Shown one piece after another: positions 36,085-47,700 of a DNA stretch of 64,000 nt (position 1 is the stretch's first letter; every line of letters starts with the position of its first letter). The position numbers and the translations under genes were made by a program. The stretch comes from Imbricaverruca yamaguchii (lineage: Eukaryota > Arthropoda > Thecostraca > Neoverrucidae). The stretch covers positions 961,001-1,025,000 of the forward strand of contig JAOTOL010001459.1 of NCBI GenBank assembly GCA_034440575.1, written 5' to 3'. A model generated the notes under the pieces. That model did not search any database. It worked only from the letters and a program-made list of their open reading frames with translations, and was not told the origin of the DNA.

Positions 36085-36905
36085 AACTGGTTCTTTATTT
36101 AGCTATACAAAGGTAAGATATGAAGATAAGGTAGGCAGCATATCAAGGCTCCATATTTGATGGCGGTGGCCAAGTTCTATCGGTGACTCAGCAGAAGGAC
36201 TTCGGGGTGTTATTTTGAACACAAGATTGGGGACATCAGAACAGACGAAAGAATCCAGGAAGAAGGCAATGAGAATGCTTAGGGCAATATATAGGAATGT
36301 ATCATACATAATTGAGGAAGTCATCAGGAAGTTTTACTGTGGATGTCAGGCCACATTTGGAATACTGTGTCCAAGCTTTGGCTCTTAGTTATGAAAAAGA
36401 TTGTTCGCTTTTAGAGAGTACAAAATGTTGCTACAAAAATGGTTAATGACATAAGCAACCTGGCATATGAGGAAAGGTTGAAGAAATTGAACATGTTTTC
36501 ACTTAGATATAGAAAGTTGAGAGGAGCACTCACTGAGGTCTTTAAATTTCTTCATGGTCAGGAGGATGGACATATTAGGTAAATATTTGAATATAACAGA
36601 AATGATGCACTTGAAGGTCATCAATTCAAAATTAAAGTTAACTACAGCAGGACAAGGTTTAGACAGTCTCTCTTCACCAACAGGGAAATAGAACATTGGA
36701 ACCAGATGCTAAAAACCATTGTCAGGAGCAGCACAATGAACATCTTTAAAACACCATAGTCAATTATTAGAAGAATAGAGGGCTTCCTTTTCAGTATTCA
36801 AGGGAGGGCTGATCGACGGATTTGGTGGGCAACTGGCTGGGTGTTCAGAGTGCAACCAAGAAGGGCCCTTGTGGCTCATAGTCACAATGATCTTTTTTGT
36901 CTTGA
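36085..36905 (+). mobile_element. CR1-like LINE, 3' end (copy 3)
   Basis: Same element as 24180-25070, many indels: recognisable nucleotide blocks include CATCAGAACAGACGAAAGAA, AATACTGTGTCCAAGCTTTG and CATAAGCAACCTGGCATATG. No usable frame remains. Confidence 0.85.
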
Positions 36906-37214
36906 TGTCTAAGATGCTCCAAAATGTAGCTAGCATTCCAGACAAGCATGATGCAACACTCCATACCATACAGATCTGATAGGCAGGCTAATTCATGGAA
37001 TGACACCAGAAAAGACAGATGTTGACACTGACATTATTTTCAGCTCCATCCGTGGCTAGGATCATAATGATCAGAGGTAAAGTGGTTGGAACAAATGGAT
37101 GGGCTGGTTGGATGAACTCCATCAGATCCTTTTCACTGTCAACCAGGTCTAATATGCAATTTCATCTCTTGAAAACATAAGCATGTTGGTTGACAATCTA
37201 TTCTTTCCATATCT

Positions 37215-37660
37215 TTCTTCCAGATGATAAAGACACACCACAACAGAACACTATACAATACAAATAAAACTAAAACGCACGTACATCGAACACAGGGTGC
37301 GACAGACATAAAACCAGGCACAAAACAACCTACGAGGGAGCTATGCAAACAACTGCGCTAGTTATGACACAACTGCGCCATCTAAGAATTTGAGAAAATG
37401 AGTGCCCCTAAAACGCTGCATTCGTGATGGTCGTCGCCTAATTCGCAGCCTAACTGAGAATGAGAAAATAACAGTTCAATACGATTCCAAAAGCACAAAC
37501 GTGATATTATAGGATTTAGAAAGTGAGTTGAAGTGAAAATATTTCCATTTTAAAATGCATGAAACCATTAAAACGGCCCAAAAGTTGTACCCTAGATGAC
37601 GTCATTTGTACCATTCGACCCGACACGCAGGAAGGCATGGGGATGACAGGTGCCTGGATC
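37215..37660 (-). repeat. Inverted dispersed repeat, right copy
   Basis: Reverse complement of 26000-26440. Order around the two copies is mirrored: left repeat, CR1 copy 2 (minus) ... CR1 copy 3 (plus), right repeat. Confidence 0.85.
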
Positions 37661-38910
37661 CTCCCATGCTAACTTGTGCGTGGCTGACTCAGTTGAGACT
37701 GGTTCCCGTGGCTCCACCAGAAGGAACTCAGTGGAGGTTAGTTGAGGCTAGTTCAGACCTGCCCACGGGAACGACCGGTGGAGAAATCAGCTGACAGTGG
37801 TCTGAATTCCGCGACAAAAAGGAAGTGTTTGGTGCTGTATCTGGTTTATTGGTCAAATCGCTCCTGAAATGTTTGTCCAGATGATCGCACAATGTATATG
37901 GTATGACTTATGATACAAAGTCCCAAAGTTGTCTTTATTTCTAGCAATATATGTGCCCCCAGGGACTGCGGGAGAACAGATGTTCTTTTCCCCTGTAGGA
38001 TGAACCAAGCAATCTCTCTTCCCTCTCGGTTGAGCACTCGGCATCGTCTGCCCAGTTTTGCGGTTGGTTACAGCCTGCCTTCTTAATGTACAGCATATCT
38101 GGTGTCTGGCTACCTGGGCCCAGAGACGCTCTTCTGCCCGATGCTGGCTTTTCTCCATCTCAACTTGCTCGACCTCGTCGATCGGGCTCGAGTAGAATCT
38201 TATTGGCGCCGCATTGCGGCAGTTGCGGCACGGAGATTGTGGCGGTCCCTCCGGTAAATTAACATCTTCCCCTTTGGACGAATGACGTAGATCAAAGGCC
38301 ACAAAAGGGATGTTATGTGGCCTTTGAACTACGTCATCTGTTACTTCGATTATTGTTCATAGTTGTAATTTCATATTTCCTTTGCGAAGGATGATCCTGG
38401 TATTCAGTTGATGCATGCAGATGATATTCATATGACGGGGGACTTTGTTTACGCGCAAATATATGAAACAAGTGCGCCATGATTGAGCTCCACTGAAAAA
38501 TCACAATTGGACCCTGCTCCTCGGCTGGTGGAGCTTTTGCTCCACTGGTGGAGGTTGGTGGAGGAAAAATCTCCACTGGGTTGGCCACGGGAACGACCAG
38601 TGGAGGTTTGTGGAGGTTAGTGGAACCGGCCCCTGTCAATGTTCATTGGCAGCCGGGGACGTCATCTGGGCGCTGATTTGGGTTCAGCAGGTTATCACGA
38701 CAGCAAGAAATGGTACTTTTCCGCGTACGTTCCTGACTAACAAGTATACGTGGGTGGTGCAAATTATACGTCATCTGAAAGCTTGTTTCATGGTATTTCG
38801 ATAATCATGGGAGACTTTCACATGAATATGTTAGTTATTGTGTAAAATGGTGTTATTTAGACCCATGTCATATCCATCGACACTATTTAAATTAAGCGGG
38901 CGGAGCGATT
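37661..38910. other. Intergenic, nothing recognised
   Basis: Two stretches (about 37690-37790 and 38540-38635) share CACGGGAACGACC and GTGGAGGTTAGT-like text and may be related repeats. No gene seen. Confidence 0.35.
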
Positions 38911-38917
38911 CGGTGTT

Positions 38918-39070
38918 GGTAGCGCAGTTGGTAGCGCGTCGGTTTGCCGACTCGGAGGTAGCCGGTTCGAGCCTGGAGGCCGGCAGCTTTTTGTGCGCGT
39001 CGTGGCAAGTCCTTCTAATAAGCGACAGTGAATTAAGACACTGTTCACATGGGACGATCTTTTTCATAAA
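38918..39070 (+). mobile_element. tRNA-derived SINE-like element
   Basis: A box GTAGCGCAGTTGGTAGCGCG and B box CCGGTTCGAGCCT are at tRNA-like spacing, followed by an unrelated body (GACAGTGAATTAAGACAC). The acceptor stem does not pair well, so it is not called as a tRNA gene. Confidence 0.6.
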
Positions 39071-39399
39071 GAGAAGGAAAATACGCAGATATTTTGCAAG
39101 GCTGGGGTTCTGCCACCTTAAATTTATGGTGGGACACTTCTAATCAGCCAGGCATAATAAATGCGGAACACGTCACCACTTATGGCAGTGTCCAGGCCCA
39201 CAGTCCCTTCCTGACACGGGCGGCGGACCATCGGGGGTCGGACAGGAGACAGGATCCCTTGAATGTAATCATCTGTGGCACTACGGCAGTGCATTACAAA
39301 TATTGAGCTAAAAACTAACGGTTGCCCTTTCCCCTCCCACCAGTACACGCCGACCAACATTAGTCCCTGCTCCTAGAGGTGTGCATATAATAACAGTAC

Positions 39400-39987
39400 A
39401 TGATTGTCAAGGTGACAAAACCAACAATTGTGCATGCTGCTGAACAGTCAAATGACTGGACCCGAGCTGGAGTCAGAGCTATGCCAGTTATAAGCTCTGC
39501 TCCACGCCTCTTACGATACACGGCGAACACACGCCACCAGGACTGCGACAAGCATTGCTTTGACAGGAGCAGACGTTTGCTAAAATATTTTGGTGACAAT
39601 CCTGAACTTTCTGGAGTGCCGGCGCAAAATAAAATAAAAAATCATGCTTTTCGTACCATGAACGCTCGATTTAGATTCGGCAACAACTTTGTGGAACCCG
39701 TAAGCGCTAAGACGGATTTCAGATGCCCGCATGAGGATTTCGGTTCGATTATCATGCATTGTCAAAGGCTTAACGCGGAACTTGGCAAGATTGGGGAAGC
39801 ATCCCCGTTCATTCCCCACCGTGGCTTTGCCCATGTTCGCATACCGTTATTCGGCATTTTCAGTCGAAATGAATTGGCTGCGTCGCTGACGCCATGTGAA
39901 TCAAACTTCTGTCATGCATGCAATAATGCAGGGGTAACAGCAATTTCTATGCCAACCAGCTCGGAAGCAACTTTAATAACAGCTTAA
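39400..39987 (+). other. Unrecognised 195-codon open frame
   Basis: The longest open frame in this part of the intergenic region not explained by a repeat. It contains CPHEDFGSIIMHCQRLN and CESNFCHACNN but I recognise no domain, and there is no splice or promoter evidence. It could be a transposon remnant or chance. Confidence 0.2.
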
Positions 39988-40122
39988 TTTGTGGTTGGAA
40001 TGGACAATTGCCACGTAATACCATACATCTTTTTAATTAAATGTGTTCTATTTTTAACTAAGGAAAATATTTTCCTTTTATAATATGCTTTCTTTATTCG
40101 CGTCGTGCAACCTGAAATGCCA

Positions 40123-40400
40123 CCCAGGTAGCTCAGTTGGTTAGAGCGCTGGCCTGTGCTGGTCTCCCCTGTCCTGGCAACACAGTGTTCGGGTCGCTTC
40201 GCGCGCTCGCGTTTAGCCCCCGGTCGGGAGTGTGAGTTGGCAGCTGGCCCGATAAGGCCGGGGACGAGCTACCGGGCGGCCGTGTCGGTGTATTGACGGC
40301 ACGTTAAACTTTCGATCAAAATTCTGACGTTGAAAAGGAATTCGTGGATCGGGTGGTGGGGCGAGGGTTCACGCAACAAGCTCTGCTTAGCAATAGAACC
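40123..40400 (+). mobile_element. tRNA-derived SINE-like element
   Basis: Head GGTAGCTCAGTTGGTTAGAG is a good A-box region; the B box is weak (GTGTTCGGGTC). The body continues through CGTGTCGGTGTATTGACGGC and ACGTTAAAC. Confidence 0.5.
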
Positions 40401-40680
40401 CTGGTCCCTAAAGCCACCCCAGCAACAACTGGGACTAAATCTTAAATTTTAGAAAAATCGCGCATTTTGCAGTACAGCACGACATAGATACGGCAACAAA
40501 AGTTGTTTATCGATCAGATCAGTTGTTTATACGAGGAGCATGCATCTGGAGAAGACGAGACTGCCAAGATTGAGGAAGGCCCTCACTCCCACTGCCGATT
40601 GTTTCTCGGTTGTGTACTCTGTGGTGGAAGTGAATGTGCATTTTGGGCGCATGGACTGCGTTCGTCATTTCGTGCACATG

Positions 40681-40686
40681 AATATA

Positions 40687-40733
<47 letters not shown>
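40681..40733. repeat. (AT)n microsatellite
   Basis: Alternating AT with one ATAC interruption. Confidence 0.95.
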
Positions 40734-40849
40734 TCCGGCGCCCAACAGAGTGCGTATTAAAACGATACATTGAGGAAGCACAACGCAAGACATATATTGG
40801 GAGAAGCAAACACATGAAGCAGAAAAAGAACCTAGGGTTCCTTTACGAC

Positions 40850-41000
40850 GCAATTAACTGCAAGGCCATATAGCGTCGCCAAATTCTCAATCCGATTGGT
40901 CGCGGGTGGACTCGGTAATTCCGCTGGTTGCGGGACTCGAACCCATAATCTTGCGGTCAAAAGCCCAACACCCTACGGACTAGGCTACCGCGGCTCCACC
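40850..41000 (-). mobile_element. tRNA-derived SINE, family 1
   Basis: Minus strand: head GAGCCGCGGTAGCCTAGTCC, B box GGGTTCGAGTCCC, body CGCGACCAATCGGATTGAGA and GGCGACGCTATATGG, end TTAATTGCGTCGTAAAGG. The best preserved copy of the family here. Confidence 0.87.
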
Positions 41001-41499
41001 AAACACGTGACATAAGAGGTTATCGGTAGCAGGTGCAGATAAGCCACGGTACTAAATGAGATTGCATTGCGGCAATACATTACAATACCTAACATTACAG
41101 TACGTACATATCTGGCACCTTACAAAATCGGACGAACTGGCAAGAATAGATGGAACATCCTCATCGTGACATCTGTGGCTGAGAAGAACTCGACATGCAT
41201 ACATACACAGACTACTCACGAGCACCGTAGTAGGACGATGGGTACGCGTAAGCCTACAGGCTGCGCTCTACCGACTTCACAAACACAGGCACATATCAGC
41301 TGTTGAGCTTGACATACACTCGGTGCGACTGCAACACGTACGTTTAGTCTCGTGTAATATTTGTGTAGAAAGTCATGATATGCTGCTATATGATCAACGG
41401 CAGGTGATGCACCTATACGTCCAAACAATGAAAGATTCAAACACTGATCTGAATGTGAAGTATCGCCCAAGTGCGGCCCATACTTCGCAGTCACTGAGC

Positions 41500-41924
41500 A
41501 AACTGCTCGGCTTTCCGCTGCTGCCGCTTTGCGAGCTTGGCGACGTTCACCTTGTTCACCAGCCCGAGATGAATAAATGTCCGAATCCTCGCAAAGCACT
41601 TAATTATATTCTATCTATGGAATTGAATCTGGATTCAAACACCTGGCGGTAACTTTCAATGACCTCCGGGTGTCTGCTGAGATTGTTGGGTTCTTGGGCA
41701 TGGTGAACAGAAAACGCTGCATCCATCTCTCTGAATGTGTGGAAGAATTCCTCGGTGGGAACCGTCAGATCGCTAAGGCTTAGGAGAGTCCAGAACGCTT
41801 CTCGTGGTTCATCTTCGGGATACGCAAATGGGTGCCCAGCGATCGGTCCGCTGGTTTCTTTCTGGCCATGGACCAGACCACACATCATTCCCCCCCCCCC
41901 ACCGCCACGCTTAGCATTTAACAT
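41500..41924 (-). other. Unrecognised coding-like fragment
   Basis: A 106-codon minus-strand frame (41924-41604) includes GPIAGHPFAYPEDEPREAFW and LTVPTEEFFHTFREMDAAFS. Just downstream, another frame reads CFARIRTFIHLGLVNKVNVA and ends at a stop after AEQFAQ (~41500). The amino-acid text looks protein-like but I recognise no family; it may be a transposon or gene relic. Confidence 0.3.
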
Positions 41925-41949
41925 TTCTTCAATTCACATCATTATCTGA

Positions 41950-43560
41950 TGTGATTTGAAGGAAGCTGATATTCACTTGTATGGGAAATGGAAACTCATC
42001 AAATCGGCAGTTTAAGTTCATGTGCTGATATCTAGAAAAAAGTAATTTCACTAAAAAATAATATTAATATCATTCAACTAAGATTTTTCAAACACTAGGA
42101 AAAACACAAATGTTGACAATGACAGTACATGCTATCCCCCACGCCATAAGATATAAGAGGTTATGGGAAGTGTGGGGAGAATATGGAATAATATGGAAAA
42201 TATGGAAAGTGTGGGGAAATGGGGTTTTTGGTGGCTAACAAAGAACACTGATGTCAAACTACAAAAATATCCTAACTGAATCTAACCTAAACAACTGATG
42301 TTGGACCTCCTAAAAATGCTCATGTTCGGTCATCTAAAACCTACTGATATTGTATGCTGGATGTTGAACGTGATTCACGAAGGAAATGGTAGATCCATTG
42401 TACCTTAATCACACACTCGCATCAATTGTGCACCGTATATTAATTAACCTCGTGACATGGGAACTCAGTTAATGGCAGCATATATTTTGTATCCTAGGCA
42501 GAATCTGTTATCATTACTCCATGTAGAAAGGGCTGGCGATTATTCTGCTGGAATATCATGATAAAAATGTTAGAAATAGCCACATGCAAATATATGTATT
42601 CATTTTTTTTGGTATAATTAAACCTGGTTTTGGCTTTCCTTGCATGACTGCCTATCCTGTCTTCTTTTGATCCTTCACTACTCCCAAGTAGCCTTATTCT
42701 TCATTCAACACAGTTTATGGAAAATTATTTTTAAGATACTGGGAAGAAGTTGCTAGTAAGCTTCAAGAAGTTCAGTCCATACATCTGTCTAAAAAATTGT
42801 CTTCATTGGGGCTTCTTATATATAAATACCAAGGTTTTTGGAATTTGGAGGATAGAATAGAAACAACAGTGTTTGTCCTGAAAAAGAGGTAGGTTAGGTT
42901 TAGACTGTGGAAGGATTGTGGTGATAACTCAACCAGCATTGTTGCATATGTGATGTCAAAGACATTCAATGGGTGGCATTGGTTTGGATGCACTGTTTAT
43001 ACATTTAGCATTATCCTTCATTACCAATTACCCCACTCAAAGCAACACATTTCGCATTACTTCACTTACGAACTGAAAAGCATACATTTGCGCTGGAATA
43101 CAATGGTCATATCATCTTAATGACATTCAGAAACATGCATTTACAATTTTTTTTATTGAAATGCCACCTCAACTAAAATTGCAAATATTCATCTGCAGGT
43201 GCAATTGTAAAAACCTCACACAGCTCCAGCCTTGTCTCTCTTCAGAAAAGAACACAAATTAGCTTCCAATTAAAAAAAATCACATTCATGAACAACTCGA
43301 TCTGAAAATTGAGGAAGCTAAAGAAATGCCTAACTTATCACAACCTCATTTTAGCTTTGCCTAGGTAAAAATGTGCAAAACGTTACTTGTAAACACTCAA
43401 AACTGCAATAATGAACCCTTAAATCACATCTCGCACAGTACAGGTGAGAGTGGTCACATTTTAACCACATCAATCAACTTTGCATTGGAAAGGCATATCA
43501 AGAATTCAAATATCAACTAAAAAGTACATATTTCCCTGAAAATTTATTTTAAGGTCTCAT
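41950..43560. other. AT-rich intergenic DNA
   Basis: No gene, RNA or repeat recognised apart from short AT-rich runs. Confidence 0.4.
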
Positions 43561-43569
43561 ATTTTTTGG

Positions 43570-43860
43570 CAATTACACCAGTATTTTTACTGGCTACTAA
43601 TAATTGGTACCACAACAGCTACAGTGAAGTAATCCTGCACAACCACGTTCATGTTCAGAATATAGGACAACACTACAAAACAATTATATGTTTTAAAGTA
43701 GATCTATGTGAGTGGTTAGATGACTTTGATAGAGAGAATCATCTGAATATGGATACCATCTTCATTTTTTTAAATTCAGTAAACAGTATAATTACTGGTT
43801 TGGCCACACAAAAGCAGTTGTAGAGTAATTTGTTACATGCATTAAGTGTTTGGAAACTCC
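43570..43860 (+). repeat. Dispersed repeat A, copy 2
   Basis: Aligns with 50690-51065 over its whole length: ACCACAACAGCTACAGTG, CAACACTACAAAACAATTAT, TTCAGTAAACAGTATAATTA and TTAAGTGTTTGGAAACTCCC. No intact frame. Confidence 0.8.
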
Positions 43861-44539
43861 CTCTTACCCTACTACCACTACTGCCCAGCCATGATACAAT
43901 GGGCAAGCAATTACCAAATTGTCCACAAGTTGGTGAATGGCCCAGTATGGCATGTTTACATATAGCACACAGAAACAATATGATAATTGACAGGGGACAA
44001 ACGCACATGCTAACAATAATCACCATATTGCATCAATGACATGCTGACCAAGTTGACATTGTGGGTATAAGGCCTTAATTCGCAAAAATTGTCTGAGGTG
44101 TGTGTTCTCAATATCAACCATGCCATGGATAAATTAATTCTGGGGGTGGTGCCTTTCGGTTCAAAGCCACCGGCACGCTAGCAGAATAAGATAGAATATT
44201 CAAGCTTCAATGAATGACTGATATGCTTTACAACCAACGGGGAAACTAATCGTGAGAAAAGCGCCATAATTGTGCTAAAATGAAAGCACCATATTTAGTA
44301 GATTTATTGGTATAGTCCAAAACTAGAATAAAAAAGCGCTTCTGGTATATGACGTCACTTGGCGTAGGTTTTGTCTAGTTTAAACTAACTATACTAGAAC
44401 AGCCAACTTTGGAGTACCTGTTGTCTCTAGTTATCTTGAGTGGAACCACGGGAACACACCCGAGGTTGGAGCACCCCAGGTTACGGCCGGGCATAGGTAG
44501 CCATATACTTCCAGAAAGGTTTCGCGCGTGACGTGGCCG

Positions 44540-44585
44540 CCAGCTAAATTGTTCACCCTTGAGCCCAAATAATCAATCAATGAGA
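44540..44585 (+). mobile_element. SINE tail, family 3 (diverged)
   Basis: Sequence CCCTTGAGCCCAAATAATC with a following AATC repeat resembles the family 3 tail. The upstream extent cannot be fixed. Confidence 0.4.
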
Positions 44586-45019
44586 TTGTTTCTTACTTTG
44601 CGGAATTGATCAGAACTTTGAGGGCGGGATGAAACAGACAGTCCAAGGCCCTTTACATACAGTCGGTAGAAAGGGTCGGCAGGCAGTTTGACTGCCAGGT
44701 GCAAACCAGCAATTTAAGGTAACTACGAGATAAGTTGTAAACACATTCTACCTCCATAAAGCATAGTTTTGGTTTGTTTGAGTTAGGTCAGGTTTTGTTA
44801 TTACCTACCTACCTACCTAAGTTAGAAAATTGGCAAATATCTACACCTAGGTAAAATGCGTTTTTTAAATACATTTTTTGATACAAGGTATTTTAATGTA
44901 AAAATGATGTGACCGCTCATTTTCTCTGCAAACAATTACTTCTAAGTCAGTAATGGTTGATGGTGTCATAATTATTTCATAATATCATATGCATTAAGTT
45001 GGGGACAAAATAAAGTAAA

Positions 45020-45165
45020 ATAACCTAACCTAACCTAGACTAAGGTAACAGCATATAGCCTAGCCTAACCTATCCTAACCTAACGTAGCCTAACAGACTA
45101 AGATAATATAGCATAATATATCAGGTATATTGTATCATAATATGGTTGAACCTAACCTAACCTGA
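45020..45165. repeat. Degenerate CCTAA (TTAGG-type) cluster
   Basis: About 15 CCTAA or one-mismatch units, broken by unrelated bases. TTAGG is the common arthropod telomere repeat; this cluster is interstitial and imperfect. Confidence 0.7.
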
Positions 45166-46330
45166 CCATAAAACCAGTCATCCAAAATAAATTTTTCCAC
45201 CATAATGTCATGAAATATTTTTTATGTAAAATATACAGAATCACAAGGAATTTTGAGCCCTTGTCTATGGTTGCTGGTGTGGAGTATTGTGAGTATTCAT
45301 TTTTGGAGATAATTTTGAATTAAGCCAGAAATATTAGGTTTTTGATGTCAGAGTATTAAATTGAGTGTGGGTGCTACCTACATGATGAGTAGCAGGTGAT
45401 ATGCCTCTAAACTTGAATAATCAATCAATCAATATTAAACAAAGTGCATGAAGTGTTTAATGTCTTCTTTATCACATCTGTGACATATCAGGTATTAATA
45501 ATTACATGAGGTGTGCTATATTTGCAGAGTGAAGATTGTGATTGTGTATTTGTTTGCCAACTGAAAAGTAATAATTTGCAGAGAAAATGAGTGGTCACAT
45601 CACCATTTTTACTTTAAAATAGCATGTATTGAAAATCCAAATAATCACATTTTACCTAGGTCTAAATAAATACCAGAAAATTTTCCTTTCTTTTAAATGA
45701 AAATACAAATTCAAAACAGCTCCATCTAGGTTTGGTTAGGCGGGTTCTTAAGTGAACAATTTTTTAGAAGAAAAAACTTGTTTGGAGATTGCCAGTAAAA
45801 AAAAAAATGATTTATTGCATGGAAGCTCAGAGTAGGTTTGGAAAGACTATGCTAAATCCTTGTTTCTTGTTTTGAACACATAAAAAACAAGTTGTGCTGT
45901 GAATCCTTCAAATATACCTTTCCAGTTCAATGTTTGTGGATGTGACTAACACCAATTGGGATCACTCGTTTTCTATGCAATTATTTACTTTTCAGTTTGT
46001 GAGCAAAATAACACCAAAAAGGTGCTTCGAGTTTGATAAAAAAGTAATGTTACAAAATTAAATATGGTATTTTGATAGATACAAAACTTTGTTGTGTTTC
46101 TTGTGGTAAGCGAATTGTCTAAACCAAAATGTTTTGGAATAATATGCTACTAACTCAAAGATACATATTGAAATATATGCCTGTCCTTATTTTCAGTACG
46201 GGTTCTCCATATTCACCTTCTCCTGAAGGGGTAGCTTCCACCTCCAACCTCTCCTGTGTTGATCTTCTACCTACATTTGAAGTTGACCCCAGCCCAGCCT
46301 CAGCCTGCTGAGATCCAGAGTTGCACAACC
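45166..46330. other. AT-rich intergenic DNA
   Basis: No gene or repeat family recognised. Confidence 0.35.
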
Positions 46331-46339
46331 CTGATGCAG

Positions 46340-46580
46340 TGATGAATTATTTATGAAATAAGGTGGGATATACCACTTTCTGAGCACTCAAGTGACATCC
46401 TTCTCCATGAAGTAGCAGCATTTTTCTCGATATGAAGTATTTATGTCTCCTTTCTAACAGTATCTTGTTTATAAATAGCATGCCCTCAATAAGGAATGGT
46501 GTTACATGAACATCTTGGAATATGATTTCAGGTAATGAGATGACATATAATATGATATGGCATACAATACCAGTTTATTG
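46340..46580 (+). repeat. Dispersed repeat C, copy 1
   Basis: Shares the order GATGAATTATTTATGAAATA, TTTCTGAGCACT, TAACAGTATC and GGCATACAATACCAGTTTAT with 63240-63505, at moderate divergence. Confidence 0.65.
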
Positions 46581-46639
46581 TAGTCATTATTCTCCCTATC
46601 CCAAATATAGCTTTTCTTAGACTATGAATCTCAAAACAA

Positions 46640-46803
46640 ATGATAAAGGTCCAGTCATTATTACCTACACTGTGAAGTCAAATTTTAGTCTGGAAGACAT
46701 CAAAAGCATTTTAAATTATACTAAATACATGTCAAATTTTTACATCCTGTTATGCTCATTTTGACATCTCACACCTAAAGAAAAACCAATATTTTAACCC
46801 TGC
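46640..46803 (+). repeat. Dispersed repeat B, copy 1
   Basis: Aligns closely with 47540-47700: AAGGTCCAGTCATTATTACC, CATCAAAAGCATTTTAAATT and AACCAATATTTTAACCCTGC. Confidence 0.85.
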
Positions 46804-47539
46804 CCCGATGAGACTGCTAAAAATCACCTTGCTTGTTGTTACTCCAAGTAAGAAGTTCACATTAATGATTATATAATATTGTTTTCCTTGGAGACAGCTG
46901 TTAAAGTGGTCAGCTTTACTGCAGGTCAGGGTTTTTGCATAGTGGAAAGAGTGAAATACAACAAATATCCACCTGGTTTAATGCTTCTAGCTTACCATGC
47001 AAATGGTTGACAAACTTTAGATACTTTTTTAACCTTTTTTTAAACAAAGGGAAGCCTATTGCTTATGCCAAAATAATTTGGCATATGCCATGGTGTGTGT
47101 GTGCTGCAGTGCATTTGCCAGTATGACCATTAAACCAAAAATAATGTCAGGCTGGGCACCCTCCAAATCTGTCTGACCCCTCTCAGCATTCCCTGGCAGT
47201 GCCAGCTTCACACCTGGTTTGTAGTCATGTATGCCCTGTGGTGTTAGACCTCTCATAGCAATGCTTTGTCCTCTCCCCCTCCCCCTGTAAATGTGTACTG
47301 TTAGAAATGAGCCATGAGGGCCTCATAATCATTCATCAAGAAGCATGATGTGCATAATTATATGGAGGGATGTCTGAGGTGTCAAGAACGTGGTATGTTC
47401 ATCTAAAGTTTTATGAATATGACTATCAGATCATAAAAGTCAATTGTGTTGTCTAAGTCAAGTCAATCTTTGCAAATGAGGCTTGAGATCATGCACCGTT
47501 GTTTTCAGTGAAGTATTACATTATAATTGTTGTTTTGTT

Positions 47540-47700
47540 AAAGGTCCAGTCATAATCACCTACACCATCAACTCAAATTTTACTCTGAAAGTCATCAAAA
47601 GCATTTTAAATTACACTACTTACGTGTCAAATTTCGACACCCTGGTATGTTCGTTTCAACATCTCACACCTAACTAAAAACCAATATTTTAACCCTGCCA
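47540..47700 (+). repeat. Dispersed repeat B, copy 2
   Basis: Same blocks as copy 1. A shorter, more diverged third copy is at 55410-55515 inside SLC39 intron 2. Confidence 0.85.

Noticed and set aside
26000..37660. A Maverick/Polinton-type giant transposon between the inverted repeats
   Set aside because: No polymerase B, integrase, ATPase or capsid genes are visible between them, only LINE pieces and satellites.
38918..39000. Possible tRNA genes (also at 10710, 40123, 40930, 52255, 57511)
   Set aside because: A and B boxes are present but acceptor stems do not pair and non-tRNA bodies follow; they are SINE heads.
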